This document shows, piece by piece, positions 53,481-64,000 of a DNA stretch of 64,000 bases. Within the stretch, counting starts at the first letter, position 1. Each line of letters begins with the position of its first letter. The DNA comes from Molanna angustata (Eukaryota > Arthropoda > Insecta > Trichoptera > Molannidae). A program made the translations under genes and the position numbers. The notes beneath the pieces were generated by a model. The model searched no databases, was not told the DNA's origin, and saw only the letters and a program-made list of their open reading frames with translations. Location of the stretch: positions 10,336,921 to 10,400,920 of the forward strand of contig OY754990.1 in the NCBI GenBank assembly GCA_963576475.1. Direction: 5' to 3'.

Positions 53481-54620
53481 TGTTTGTTTTGACTGCCTTA
53501 TGCATGTGGCCATAGCAATCGGCAGATATAATATGTAATCTATCACGTTATAACCTTTATTTTTACTTAATAATTAACTCATCTATGGTGGATGTTATAA
53601 CCTATGTTTTTGTGGTCATCATCAAATATCCATACAAAATGTATTCAATAAAAATATTCATATATAGGTAAAGAGGTTGACAGTATTATTAGACTCACAG
53701 AAAAGTTAGTACAGATAACAGATGAATAATATAACAGCACATATTTTCCATATTTTTCACGGTATAATCCAACTAAGAACCATTTTCTTGGGAGTGTCAG
53801 ATGAATCAAAATTAGTAGAAAAATTTCATCACGGCATTATCCCACTAAGAACATTTCATCTATGAAATGAAATTGCGACTTATTTCTAACGCCATCTAAG
53901 TATTGAGATATTTATTCATTTGTCGCTCCCACGAATAATTTTCTCAAAAATTATACTATTTTTCAGTAAGTATTATAATATGGTAAGCCTCTGTACAATC
54001 TAAGTGCTCCGAAATATCAATCAATATTGCAGCAATTCTTTCATTGGTCAGTTGATTTGACATTTACGGCAGGTGAATTATAAAACTAAAATAAATAGGA
54101 TTAAGGCCTTGCTTATATGACTATTTCTATATTAATATGTTCGTACTGGAGAGAATAGAAACATCTCTAGGAAACTTACCCACTATAAATTCTTGATCTA
54201 TAAATTCAATAAAGGATACACTACTCAGTTAGAAGAGGAAGATTTATTTGATGAGTGGTAATAAATGATATTGCAGCGATGATTTAAGGAATCAAACGTT
54301 GGTTTTATGGAATGTAGAGTCGATATTATTAATATCCTGTTCCCACATCAATAAGTGACTATGAAGTACCTTTATTACTATTTTTAAATATGGCCCATAC
54401 ATCCAAGGTAATACACCAACGCATAATTGCATTATTAACAAACATATTGAATGTTCCCATACGTTAGATCATCACGCAACTTCCTTTATAGTATTATTGG
54501 CTGTCTAAATCATAAGTTCATTCGAATTCATATTCTTCTTTCTCCTTTTTCTTATGATTCAGGATCGCTCTAATTGTCTACTTCCAGTTGGACGGTCAAT
54601 CAAAAAGTTTCAAATATTGA
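53481..54620. other. AT-rich spacer
   Basis: No gene. CTAACGCCATCTAAGTATTG at 53885 is a short family A scrap. Nothing else seen. Confidence 0.4.
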
Positions 54621-54623
54621 TGA

Positions 54624-54706
54624 CTAGACAAGATTATTCCACCGGGTCGCTGAGCGACTTTTTGATCTTCTACCTTCCACCCTACCCATTAGAATTAACT
54701 TAAGGA
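54624..54706 (-). pseudogene. Tiny RTE-like remnant
   Basis: The minus frame ends LKLILMGRVEGRRSKSRSAT and RWNNLV, recalling the LLxLILxGKxEGRRxxGRxxxxW motif of RTE proteins. Only about 26 codons; likely but not certain. Confidence 0.5.
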
Positions 54707-54734
54707 AGATATCAGAGACACTTATGGAGATATG

Positions 54735-55115
54735 GTGATAACAATTTTGCGGACATCGACATATTCCATTTGAACTATGATGCTTAGCGAAGGTCGATAC
54801 GGGGCAAGTATGGGTAGGCGAACTTAGGGACAAATTCCTTATTCCTATCTACATTTTTAATCCTTACGTTTTCCCTTTATTATTTTCTTTCTTTACGATT
54901 AATGTTGTTTGTCTTTTTATGATATTGTAACTTAGAACATTTTTAATGCTCTAATTTAACGCTTAATGGTGTTTTATGTCTTTTCATAACTGCCTTATTG
55001 TGTAAGATTCTGTTTTCTTGTTATTACTTTTTTTTGATACTGTGGAAATATGTAATTGGTCTGTTTGTTATTATTTTATAGTGTATTATTCTATTTTAGT
55101 ATTTTAAGACTGTAT
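54735..55115. other. AT-rich spacer
   Basis: No gene or repeat recognised. Confidence 0.4.
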
Positions 55116-55123
55116 TTGTCCCT

Positions 55124-55545
<422 letters not shown>

Positions 55546-55671
55546 TTTTTCTCATTATTTTGTGTACCTAACTGCTTTTGTAATAATTAGGCAATGTATG
55601 TTTGTTTGTTAATTCGACGAAATAATCTTGGCGTACGTATAAAATAATTTCCATATGTTTAAGATTATAAT

Positions 55672-55890
55672 GCCGACCGCCGTGGCACTGTTGGTAAGCC
55701 GTTCGGTTTCTGTGCGGGCGTCCTGGGTTCGATTCCCAGTAGAGGAGAAATATATTTAAATTCATTTCTCACGCAAATATTGCTTCTCTGGGCTGGAAAC
55801 ACTGGTTAGTTGGAAGAAATTGCCATACGGCAATAAACTCGCCACTTGCGCATGGTGCAAGGAAGTGTTTATTATTATTATTATTATTAT
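55672..55890 (+). mobile_element. tRNA-derived SINE, family S2
   Basis: GCCGACCGCCGTGGCACTGT head, A box TGGCACTGTTGG, B box GGGTTCGATTCCC, body TTCATTTCTCACGCAAATAT and CTCTGGGCTGGAAACACTGG, tail palindrome TTGCCATACGGCAA, then CGCCACTTGCGCATGGTGCA and an (ATT)n end. The best-preserved S2 copy. Confidence 0.92.
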
Positions 55891-55944
55891 GTTCTCCCTA
55901 ATAAATAAAATAAAATAAAAAATATTTTTACTGACAAACTTTTT

Positions 55945-56345
55945 ACCATCTCAATAGAGACGAAGTTATACGAAGATAGACGAAGATATTATAGAAGAAC
56001 CAGGAACTCAAGACACCTACAGGTCCAATAACCTGTCACCTAAAATCCAATGTTTGCGTATATGCAATTAAAAAAATATTCGATTTACATACACATTGTT
56101 GCAAGTAGGTAAACAAACCAAAAATGATACACTATTTCTGGCACAGATTAGGGGTGACATCTGTGCGGAGCACCGTCATCTCATTTATAAGGACTGTTGC
56201 TTTCATTGTTTACAAATAAACTAATTTCTCAATAGATGGCTTTACAAAAAAGGTTTCTTCGTTACTTCATAGATGGCAATAGTATAATTCCTTATTTTCA
56301 GGTGAATTGTTAAACATTATTCAAATATATAGAACTTACAAAAAT
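55945..56345. repeat. Two family A pieces in opposite orientation
   Basis: Plus-oriented core at 55945-56040 (with a small local duplication of ACGAAGATA), the end motif AATCCAATGTTTGCGTATAT at 56045-56090, then the distal part in minus orientation at 56090-56345 (GGGGTGACATCTGTGCGGAG, ATAGATGGCTTTACAAAAAA). Confidence 0.8.
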
Positions 56346-56464
56346 TACATTGATAATTATATATGTAGGTATATCAACAAAAAAATCAAAGAAAATATAC
56401 ACTTATAACACTAAGATAACAATTAAAACAGAAAAAATAAAAATACTTCGTAGATAAAAAAACT

Positions 56465-56550
56465 GTCTTGCTTCCTTGTTTATGGTAATGCACACCCACA
56501 CGCCTGTCGCTGGTTACCCCACATATTGGGTCATGCCGTGATGGTATGAT
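56465..56550 (-). repeat. Family F end fragment
   Basis: GCACACCCACACGCCTGTCG followed by CTGGTTACCCCACATATTGG and CCGTGATGGTATGATTG. Confidence 0.6.
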
Positions 56551-56559
56551 TGAATGAAT

Positions 56560-57060
56560 ATGTATATATAATTCAACAAAAAATATATGTGTTATCAACT
56601 GAATTCCATATTTTAAAGTTCAGTCCGCTTTTAAACTTTTACAGTGCATAGTGAAGTACCTATGAACTTATTTGAGAATTTGATTGTTTATTAATAACAG
56701 TCTAGAATAAAGTAATTTATCTAATATTTTATAACACTAGCCGTTCTTTTATGGGTTTAGTATTATATTAGATTTGTGTATGTATGGAGGTAAGTATTTA
56801 GCAATTTGGCATTTGAAAGCATTTCTGATTTTACACCCGTAATAATTGTATAGAGATATCGCATCATCAGAGCTGGCTCTATAACAAACTAGATACAAAA
56901 GTGCCCCTGAATAAATAATGGGTACCTATAGTGAGTACGTTTAATTTAAAAGTGCATTTCGTGGTCGTGTGTATGGTTGTATGGTTGTATCTGGTGGGTG
57001 GGTGATGACAGAAAACAGTTTATTATTATCACAATCACAATTATGAACCATTTACATATT
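56560..57060. other. AT-rich spacer
   Basis: No gene or repeat recognised. Confidence 0.4.
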
Positions 57061-57065
57061 TGCTG

Positions 57066-57990
57066 AAATTAATAAATTTATTTATTTATTTAAAAAAATC
57101 AACACAGACAGCGTTTGCTGTTATGAGTGTTGACATACATTTTCGTTTATATTGACATTTTGTTAGATTATTACATGTTATACAATGTGGTGAACAATAG
57201 CATTAAATTGAAAATACAACCATAGTGGAGCCCAAAACAGTTAGCCGGGTGTACAGGAAAATCTATTTGAAAGCACTATCATGCAGTATGTGTTGTTTTA
57301 ACTTTTTTTTGAAAAAATGGAGTTTTTGACAGTGCTTAATGTCATCTGGTAGTTGATTGAACAAATGAATGCTGGTGGATAATAGTCCTTTGTTTAGTCT
57401 GTCTGTTCTATTGCTAATGTTTCTTATGTTGTTTCTTTGTCTAGTGTCGTAGTTATGTATGTCACTAACAGTTTCCAGGAGTGTGTTGTGTTTAAGTAAG
57501 TCATGTTTGATTTTATAAATGTACATTATTTTTTCATAGTTTATAATCTGTTGTATTGTGGGTTCTGATACTATTTCATATACAGTTTGTGTAGGTGTTG
57601 CCAGTGTAGTCCGTATATAGTTTTAAGTGCCTTGGTTAGCATCCTTCCTGTATAGTACATTATTTAATAAATGTACATTATTTTTTCATAGTTTATAATC
57701 TGTTGTATTGTGGGTTCTGATACTATTTCATATACAGTTTGTGTAGGTGTTGCCAGTGTAGTCCGTATATAGTTTTAAGTGCCTTGGTTAGCATCCTTCC
57801 TGTAGTCCCAATCAACTGCTTTGAGCAATGTGACCAAACTACAATATTATATGTTATATGTGGAATTATTTGCATTTTGTATATCTTTATTTTTATATCA
57901 ATAGGTAGATTGCTCCTTCTCAGTGCACCGATAACTCCTGATATTTTATTATGCAAATTATTGACGTGTGGCATCCACGACAGTTTTTAC
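57066..57990 (-). pseudogene. CR1/Jockey-like retrotransposon C-terminus with internal duplication
   Basis: On the minus strand, from the 5' side: HVNNLHNKISGVIGALRRSN, LPIDIKIKIYKMQIIPHITY, NIVVWSHCSKQLIGTTGRML and TKALKTIYGLHW; then, after a duplicated block, NYEKIMYIYKIKHDLLKHNT, NYDTRQRNNIRNISNRTDRL and STSIHLFNQLPDDIKHCQKL, ending in a TAA-type stop near 57263. The LCxKLSxxIGxLRR, PHIxYxxxVWG and FNxLPxxIK landmarks are those of CR1/Jockey-group thumb and C-terminal regions. About 120 bases (57531-57652) are repeated at 57681-57803, destroying the frame. The 3' untranslated part ends in an AAAT-type tail near 57070. Confidence 0.8.
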
Positions 57991-58044
57991 GTTGAAAAAC
58001 AGGATATTCTTAACTTCTTCATTTAGTAGACCTAGTTGGTCTGT

Positions 58045-58355
58045 TCTTCAGAAACTATGCATCCTGGGATGACGAAGTCCAGCTATCCTTCCACATCTCT
58101 TGGGTGGTCTACCGGGTAGGCGGCGGCCAGAAGGAATTTCATTTGCCGCTATATATTATGCAAGTCTATCACTGTCCATCCTGGCTACGTGGTCCCTCCA
58201 ATGTCTTCTTCTGGATCTACTCCATCATACGATGTCCTGTATTCTACATGTTTTCCTTATTTGAACATTGCGAACACGATCTCGGAGAGTTTTACCAGTG
58301 ATTGACCTTAGGACCTTCATCTCCGTTGTCCTAAAGAGCCACTTGGTTCGTACAG
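58045..58355 (-). pseudogene. RTE-like retrotransposon C-terminal remnant
   Basis: Minus frame from about 58352: RTTEMKVLRSITGKTLRDRV, RNVQIRKTCRIQDIV, a stop, WSRSRRRHWRDHVARMDSDR, another stop, and PSGRRLPGRPPKRCGRIAGL. TTEMKVLRxIxGxTxRDRxRN and the RDHVARM...GRRxxGRPxKR pattern belong to RTE-type proteins of a third subfamily. At least two nonsense changes. It abuts the CR1/Jockey-like element, also in minus orientation. Confidence 0.75.
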
Positions 58356-59150
58356 ATACTCGGTTCGATATTTTTAACAATCAGGTTTATTTTTCATCTT
58401 TTGTAATTTATAAAAAAATATTAATATTTATGAATATATATGAATATATGAATATGTATTTCGCCATGAAGTTCGCTCGCATTTCGTCTCTCACTGTCAC
58501 ATTATTTTGTATTTTGTTCACAGATTATATTATGGTAGTAATCAGTAATTTTGTTTAAGTCTTTAAGTAATATGGAACTATTAAAGGACAAACTTGGTGG
58601 TAATTTGGACAATTTTATAATTGTAAATTACGAAGGAGACAAGGATAATTACCAATGTAAAATTCTATGATCTATATCTTGTGAAGATAATTACGACGTA
58701 AAGTATGATTATTTCATTGCAAAATTAATGAGTACCAATCTCATACAAAAAAATTGTCAAGGATTTTTTATGATATAATGTAGATTTGTGTAGATAAATC
58801 TAATAAAACAAAAACAATCATACTCAAAAAATGCCTCTAACACAGTCTTGTAACGTTCAATCAATACGCATGGTAAAATTTATAAACCTGTGTAGGATTG
58901 AAAGACGCGTGCCTTGAATTGAACACGTATTAGCAGGAACAGTTTGCGTTGCTAAACCGTGTGCATTTGGAGGACACGTGCCTTGAATTCAACACAAATT
59001 TTTAAGCGCATGCTAACGCAACAAACTAGAGCCTAATTCGAGGCAGTACATGCCTCCTACTCAACACGGAAAGGTAAATACGCTACCGGGCCCTTGAAAA
59101 ACTCCGATAGAACATAAGAACATTTATCCAATTTAAAACGAGTGGGTTGT
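58356..59150. other. Unassigned segment
   Basis: A frame from 58572 reads MELLKDKLGGNLDNFIIVNY and EGDKDNYQCKIL, then a TGA, then SCEDNYDVKYDYFIAKLMST; I do not recognise it. The stretch 58850-59050 contains ACGCGTGCCTTGAATTGAAC and ACACGTGCCTTGAATTCAAC, a diverged direct repeat about 65 bases apart. No host gene can be supported. Confidence 0.35.
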
Positions 59151-59174
59151 GGTGTGCTTAAATACTAAATACTA

Positions 59175-59640
59175 TGAAAAAATAAGTGTGTTGTGGCCAA
59201 CGCGATACTCCTCACTACCAAGTCATTCTATAATAATATATTAACATTTGTATGAAAAATATTCAGCATTTTCATGAAATGAGTTTATTACATTATTTTA
59301 ATATTTTATTTTGAAAACTTGATAATTCTTCAATGCCATTTTATGAAAGTGATGTGCCTTTTTATCAATTTGAAAATAAAAATTTCAAATTTTAAGTTTC
59401 CTGAGCTTGGGGTCACTTTGAAATATTTGATAGTTGAAAAAATTGAGAAGCACTATTCAGATATCCTTCAAAATCTAATGGGGTCTAAGTGAGTATTAGA
59501 TATACATATTTGCAAAATTTGAAAATAATCGAATGAGTACTTTAGTCTATAATCGATAAAGTAATCGATAAATAAACACGCCGTAAATAGCATACACACA
59601 AATACATTGTGATGTAACTTTCAAAATCAATCTCAGCTAT
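59175..59640 (+). repeat. Interspersed repeat, family C, long copy
   Basis: TGTTGTGGCCAACGCGATAC, TCACTACCAAGTCATTC, CATTTTCATGAAATGAGTTT, GCACTATTCAGATATCCTTC and ATCGATAAATAAACACGCCG. The longest copy in the window; it defines the order used for the others. Confidence 0.8.
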
Positions 59641-59644
59641 CGCT

Positions 59645-60260
59645 AGTTGATATTCTGCAATAAAAAATAGAATTAAAAATTGCGAAATCATAAATCCCCA
59701 CTATATCCCCTTGGGTTAGTGAGGAGTAAAACTATTGGAATACAGTAATTGTTTTCATATTATATACATAACTCACCCTTAACGTTTTTTTGGCCGATTA
59801 GATGTACTTTATATTATAAATATATTTTATAATATAAATATATATCATGAGATGCATACAAACAATTATGTACATAAATTATATCTTCAATTCTGTGAAG
59901 GTAAAGGTGCCATTTTATCAACTTTTACATTTTTTTTTGTTTTTTGGCGCTCTGACTTTATGTGTTCTCGTTGTAATACGCCGACTTGCACAAAAATATG
60001 AAAAGTCTTTGGCACAGATATCGGGTGGGTTCTCTGGTCTGAACCCAAGCCCTTCAGGGAATTTAAATAATTTGTTAATTGATTAGTAGGCCGTGATGTC
60101 CTTGGATCCCTCCGTCATGCCGTGCCCATATTAATTATTCTTTATTCAAATATCAGAAGGTATCTTTGCACAATCAAACAATTGCAAATAGTAATTTCAA
60201 TTTAATTCTGTCTTTACAACTTTATCACAAAAAGTATCTTATAACAATTTCCATACAAAT
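59645..60260. other. AT-rich spacer
   Basis: No gene supported; the 79-codon frame at 59847-60086 has a hydrophobic stretch but no recognisable family. Confidence 0.4.
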
Positions 60261-60270
60261 ATGTGTCTTT

Positions 60271-60298
60271 GACGTTTCGACTCACCAAGTCTCGTCAG
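60271..60298 (-). ncRNA. Hammerhead-like core without a matching stem I
   Basis: Minus strand: CTGACGA, stem II GACT/AGTC, GAAAC and GTC, that is the complete conserved core of a hammerhead with a very short stem III. The sequences before (AGCCAGC) and after (AAAGACAC) do not pair, so stem I is missing or decayed. Probably a remnant of a Penelope-like terminal repeat. Confidence 0.4.
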
Positions 60299-60299
60299 G

Positions 60300-61045
60300 C
60301 TGGCTAGGATTACCAGCAACAACTTCGGTCACTCGACGATTCCACATGGCCAACAAGGCAAAACCAGGAACGAAGAAAACAGAAGAGACCTACATCAGTC
60401 TTCAATCGTCCAGACACTTATAAAGTTGCGCTATTTTTATACGCTTACTTTTATATAACAATTTCTATAAAACAGGAAAAATACATATTTTTCACTTCGA
60501 ATCTGACAGCTCCAACAACAAGAAAAAAAGCCACCATCATCTGTCAGAGTTTTCTTCATTGGAAAAACTTTTGTTTATTTATGATTTATTAAATTTACTT
60601 CTTTATTCAAATTATTTGAATAAAGGTATCAATATTCAAATTATTTAATAATACTTGGGTTCCTACTGCGAAGTTTAATATTCTAATTTTGATTCATAAC
60701 ATCTGCTAATTTCAAAAATGTTCTCGCATCGGCTCTGCGTATCTGCTAATAAACGTTTAGCTTATATTTACAACAATATAAAGTTAATTAATGTTTAAAC
60801 AATATAGCCTTGCACTATTAAACAATCTCTTTCACACACAGATATTTAGATTAAAAGATGCTGTAACAATCAATATTACACTAACACATTACCTGATCAA
60901 TACATCGATTCATTTTGTTTTTATTTTTTTTATTTTTTCAAATTGAAACTAACAATGTACAAAGAATAGTATATAATATGTATAAAAATATTAAATATAA
61001 CAATTATCATATCCATACATCAATTTTTAGCTTACTATACTATCA
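60300..61045. other. AT-rich spacer
   Basis: No gene recognised. Confidence 0.4.
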
Positions 61046-61049
61046 TAAT

Positions 61050-61278
61050 ATCCAACTGTCGATTTGTTCAGGAGAACTTTGTTCTCTTAACATATCGACA
61101 ATGTATCAAGCCAGAATACGCGAGAATTGTATGGAGAGGTCTACTTTTTTCACGGCTTTTCCAACTTTGAAGTCAAAAAATACCAACTTAGAGGCTTCGC
61201 AGCATATATGTTCCATACACGGATTTACTCAGAATTCGGAGTAGAACATTTCGTGTGTCTGTGTGTGTGTGTCTGTGT

Positions 61279-61352
<74 letters not shown>

Positions 61353-61545
61353 CTGTGTGTGTGTGTGTGTGTGTCCGTCCCCCCCTTATAACTTTTGATC
61401 CGCTCAATTTACAGAGCCCAAATTTTCAGAATAAATAAACAGTTATAGGCCTACAAAACTTTTATACTCAGAAGTGGGAATTTTTGTTTCAGTCAGGGGT
61501 TATCAACTTTTGAAATTTTGGTTTATTTTTCCATATATCTCAGAA
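61050..61545 (+). repeat. Microsatellite-bearing dispersed repeat, copy 2
   Basis: CCAACTGTCGATTTGTTCAG, CCAACTTTGAAGTCAAAAAA, AACTTAGAGGCTTCGCAGCA, the TG array at 61253-61375, GTCCGTCCCCCCCTTATAAC and AGGGGTTATCAACTTTTGAA. Colinear with 30300-30865. Confidence 0.88.
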
Positions 61546-61800
61546 ATCATAAAAGCTAGAACGCTGAATATTGGTATAAACATAGACAAATACAAAATCT
61601 CAAATTAGTTTTTTTTTTAAAAAATCCAGGGTTTCTATAACATTTTTTATTAAGAAAAATATTTTTTTCATGATAAATTTATGAGTTTAACTGCTTATAT
61701 TTCCATTTTTTTCTAAAATATCAAAAAACCCCAACTAGATAATTTAATTTTCTATAAAAAATATTAACATTGTATTACCACATCTCAAATTTTTTTAAAT
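61546..61800. other. AT-rich spacer
   Basis: Nothing recognised. Confidence 0.4.
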
Positions 61801-61804
61801 AATT

Positions 61805-62145
61805 TTTATAAAAATTGAATTTAGTGACGACATTGCTTCATACAATTTGTATGGCAATCGCCTACACACGATATCTAAGAAGACATAATTGTTTGATACT
61901 AATCTCCAAACATACATACATACCATCATGCTGTTTTCATATTCTGGGTAGGATCAAAGGACTGACCTCCATACTATCCTATTTTGACATACATACATAT
62001 GTAGGTACATGTGTTGTATAGAAAATCAAATATCTTAAAATATTAAATAATTTGTATGTATGGGATTATAGTTTGGTACATATTCTTCAACTATACATAC
62101 TATCGCTATCGACAGTTGGATCTCATGTGTTACATGCAACTAGTA
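61805..62145 (+). repeat. Dispersed repeat, family D, longest copy
   Basis: TTGAATTTAGTGACGACATT, CATACCATCATGCTGTTTTC, TTCTGGGTAGGATCAAAGGA, CTCCATACTATCCTATTTTG and CTATCGCTATCGACAGTTGG. It shows that the 'CCAACTGTCGATGG' fragments elsewhere are ends of this family. Confidence 0.8.
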
Positions 62146-62149
62146 TGTG

Positions 62150-62160
62150 AGTGTGAGGGT

Positions 62161-62251
<91 letters not shown>

Positions 62252-62252
62252 T
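62150..62252. repeat. (TG)n microsatellite
   Basis: About 95 bases of nearly pure TG directly after family D. Confidence 0.97.
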
Positions 62253-62424
62253 GTTTATGTGTACCTATTATGTGCATGCGTGCTGTGCGTAAGTGATAAT
62301 ATTATGAAATTCCTGTTTTTAATTTTTGAGCGAGTTTATGTTTTGTCTCACTGAATAGGTCTATGTCAAGGGACTTCTCATTATGTAACGATACTATGTA
62401 ATTTTTATGTCAATTTTTTCTATA

Positions 62425-62945
62425 TATCAAAAGAGACGAAGTTGGAATATTAACGGGGTAATCACTGCACCTACAGGGCTTACGACCTGTCATCGGCTGG
62501 TTTACATGATCACTTTACGCGCTCGCGCAACTCTAATCAAGTAAGCCTTTTGTTGAGTACCCAATCAACAGATGGGTCGATGGCAGAGCGGTTAGCGCGC
62601 TGGGCAAGTAATCCAGTGGTTGCGAGTTCGAATCCTGCCTCGACCGATTTCGTTCACCTATCACAAGCATTATGTTTATTTAGGGAACGTAGGAATATGT
62701 ATATATACTTGTTCCAAAAGAACATATTCATTTGAAAAAAATTAATTTTTTGAAGGTTCTATACATTTTTATTCATAGATATTATTGTTCTTGAAAATAA
62801 GCTGTTTTCACCGTTGCCATCTATGAAATGACGAAGAATTTTATTTTGTTACCCACTCTATTGAGAAAGTAGTTCAAATACAATGAAAGCAACAGTTCTC
62901 ATACACGAGGTTACAATACTTTTGTGTAGATGTCACCACTGAACT
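62425..62945 (+). repeat. Family A copy interrupted by SINE S3
   Basis: Core at 62425-62570 (AAAAGAGACGAAGTTGGAAT, CTTACGACCTGTCATCGGCT, TTGTTGAGTACCCAATCAAC) and distal part at 62745-62945 (TTGAAGGTTCTATACATTTT, CGTTGCCATCTATGAAATGA, AATGAAAGCAACAGTTCTCA), separated by the SINE. Confidence 0.85.
62571..62734 (+). mobile_element. tRNA-derived SINE, family S3, nested in family A
   Basis: GATGGGTCGATGGCAGAGCG, A box TGGCAGAGCGG, B box GAGTTCGAATCC, then CGACCGATTTCGTTCACCTA and an ACTTGTTCC tail. Confidence 0.92.
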
Positions 62946-62954
62946 ATAATAATA

Positions 62955-63045
62955 ATAATAATGAACACTTCCTTGCACCCTGCGCAAGTAAATCGAATAA
63001 TTTTTATACATACATACCATCACGCCATGTCCCTTACGGGGTTAC
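62955..63045 (-). mobile_element. S2 SINE end and 'catcacgcc' end fragments
   Basis: AATGAACACTTCCTTGCACC followed by CTGCGCAAGT (S2 tail, minus) and CATCACGCCATGTCCCTTAC at about 63018 (RTE-like 3' end, minus), separated by an AAATCGAATAATTTT scrap of family A. Confidence 0.7.
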
Positions 63046-63069
63046 AATTTACAATTTTGCAAATTTGTA

Positions 63070-63262
63070 TATATAATACTCGCTTTGACCCCATTAGAGT
63101 TTGAAAGGTATCAGAATAGTGCTTCTCAATTTTTAACAATCAAATATTAAAGTCAAATAATAAGTAAAAAGGCACATCGCTTTCATAAAATGGCATTGAA
63201 GAATTATGAAGTTTTCATAATAAAATGTTTAAATCAAAAATAATTTAACAAACTCATAACAT
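63070..63262 (-). repeat. Interspersed repeat, family C
   Basis: GACCCCATTAGAGTTTGAAA, GGTATCAGAATAGTGCTTCT, GGCACATCGCTTTCATAAAA and TGGCATTGAAGAATTATGAA, inverted relative to 59190-59480. Confidence 0.8.
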
Positions 63263-63265
63263 TTG

Positions 63266-63388
63266 TTTAAATTCATTTCTCACGCAAATATTGCTTCACT
63301 GGGCTGGCAACATTGGGTAGTTGGAAAAAATTGCCACATGGCAATAAACTCGCCACTTGCGTAGGGTTGAAGAAAGTGTTCATTATTT
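63266..63388 (+). mobile_element. SINE S2, 5'-truncated
   Basis: AAATTCATTTCTCACGCAAA, then AATTGCCACATGGCAATAAA and CTCGCCACTTGCGTAGGG; the head is missing. It directly follows the family C copy. Confidence 0.8.
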
Positions 63389-63524
63389 CGTAAAAATGTT
63401 GAAAAATTACCATAAAAAATTTGAATACTTGTCTGAAAATTATCCGTATTAAAATTTAATAGTTTAATAAAAATTTGAATACCTACTTGTCGGAAAAATT
63501 TCCATAAAAAATATGAATACCTAA
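63389..63524. repeat. Approximately 35-60-bp diverged tandem repeat
   Basis: Three copies of AATTACCATAAAAAATTTGA-type units with ATACCTACTTGTCGG between them. Confidence 0.55.
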
Positions 63525-63526
63525 TA

Positions 63527-63750
63527 GTCGGCCTTCTAGGCTCATTTGGTTAGGTATCTGCCTGCTGATCCAAAAGTCTCGGAGTCGATTCCCGGCGGAG
63601 ACACAGTTTTTAATTGTGTTTTCAGTCTGACTCTATGTCTCCAGAATGAGGCAACTTGTTATTGGGTGCGTGTTAAATTAATATTTGACATAGTATGTAC
63701 CTGTTAGTTGCCAGATAAGTTATGTAAATAAAGAAGTTAATAAATATTTG
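63527..63750 (+). mobile_element. tRNA-derived SINE, family S1
   Basis: GTCGGCCTTCTAGGCTCATT head (A box decayed), B box GGAGTCGATTCCC, body TTTTCAGTCTGACTCTATGT and GTCTCCAGAATGAGGCAACT, tail TAAATAAAG. Confidence 0.88.
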
Positions 63751-64000
63751 AGTTTGATTTAAGTGACTTGGTAGTGAGGAGTATATCGTTGCCCCCCCCC
63801 CCCTAATCGTATTTTGTAGACATGTTTGTTTTAGTATCTGTTTCAATATACAATATATTTTATAACATCATAATATACCTATAGGTAATATTGTTAAAGA
63901 TATGTATGTAAGTAGTTTACATTGTAGACTATTATTTTTTCTTACGTGATTCACAGTCTGTCAAGGTTCACACTCAAAATATATGTACTTAAATCCTGTC
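63751..64000. other. AT-rich end of the window; family C scrap
   Basis: GACTTGGTAGTGAGGAGTAT followed by a run of C (63794-63804) is the inverted left end of family C. No gene. Confidence 0.5.

Noticed and set aside
62571..62650. Possible tRNA gene
   Set aside because: A and B boxes are present, but the 3' half does not form an acceptor or T stem and the same head plus a common tail is repeated several times; it is a SINE. The same applies to 24565, 52043, 55672 and 63527.

Overview
This window looks like non-coding, repeat-dominated nuclear DNA of an insect, most likely a moth or butterfly. The sequence is very AT-rich by eye and every stretch with real coding character is a piece of a transposable element. 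The insect/Lepidoptera call is inference: it rests on the mix of RTE-like and R1-like retrotransposons, restriction-like-endonuclease (RLE) retrotransposons, Penelope-like elements, hAT elements, tRNA-headed SINEs and the recurring 'catcacgccatgtccct' 3' end. I find no intact host protein gene, no rRNA and no functional tRNA gene, and nothing prokaryotic.

Layout. 0-9 kb: an A-rich low-complexity tract, tRNA-SINEs, a 730-bp (TTTA)n array, an RTE tail at 5.06 kb, a GC-rich island at 6.7-7.2 kb and a 106-bp tandem triplication at 8.1 kb. 9-17 kb: an R1-like 3' end, several copies of an abundant unclassified repeat (family A), three copies of an RLE retrotransposon (one split by an RTE element, one readable for about 330 codons apart from one stop), and a 600-bp (AAAT)n array. 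17-24.5 kb: minisatellites, a near-perfect 384-bp foldback, a 286-bp MITE, family A copies (one between 75-bp inverted arms) and two adjacent retrotransposon ends. 24.5-37 kb: SINEs, a 1.27-kb hAT element with terminal inverted repeats (TIRs), target duplication and a nested retrotransposon, further retrotransposon ends, a 150-bp CA array, and a 150-bp MITE touching an 18-bp minisatellite. 37-48 kb: two Penelope-like elements each followed by a hammerhead-ribozyme fold, a 666-bp foldback, a 340-bp AT array, a second GC-rich island, an RLE copy split by a 698-bp hAT element, and a second MITE copy. 48-64 kb: two readable RTE ends, an R1-like end, a 425-bp (AAAT)n array, a CR1/Jockey-like end with an internal duplication, TG arrays and SINE copies.

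How the parts relate. The elements form layers: retrotransposons received DNA transposons or other retrotransposons, and tandem arrays grew at or beside element ends. Several nested insertions have target duplications visible by eye, so relative ages can be ordered. The most interesting signals are the two hammerhead folds at the Penelope-like 3' ends, the two nested hAT insertions and the long foldbacks. All coordinates of degenerate elements are by-eye estimates, generally good to about 10-30 bases unless a TIR or target duplication fixes them.
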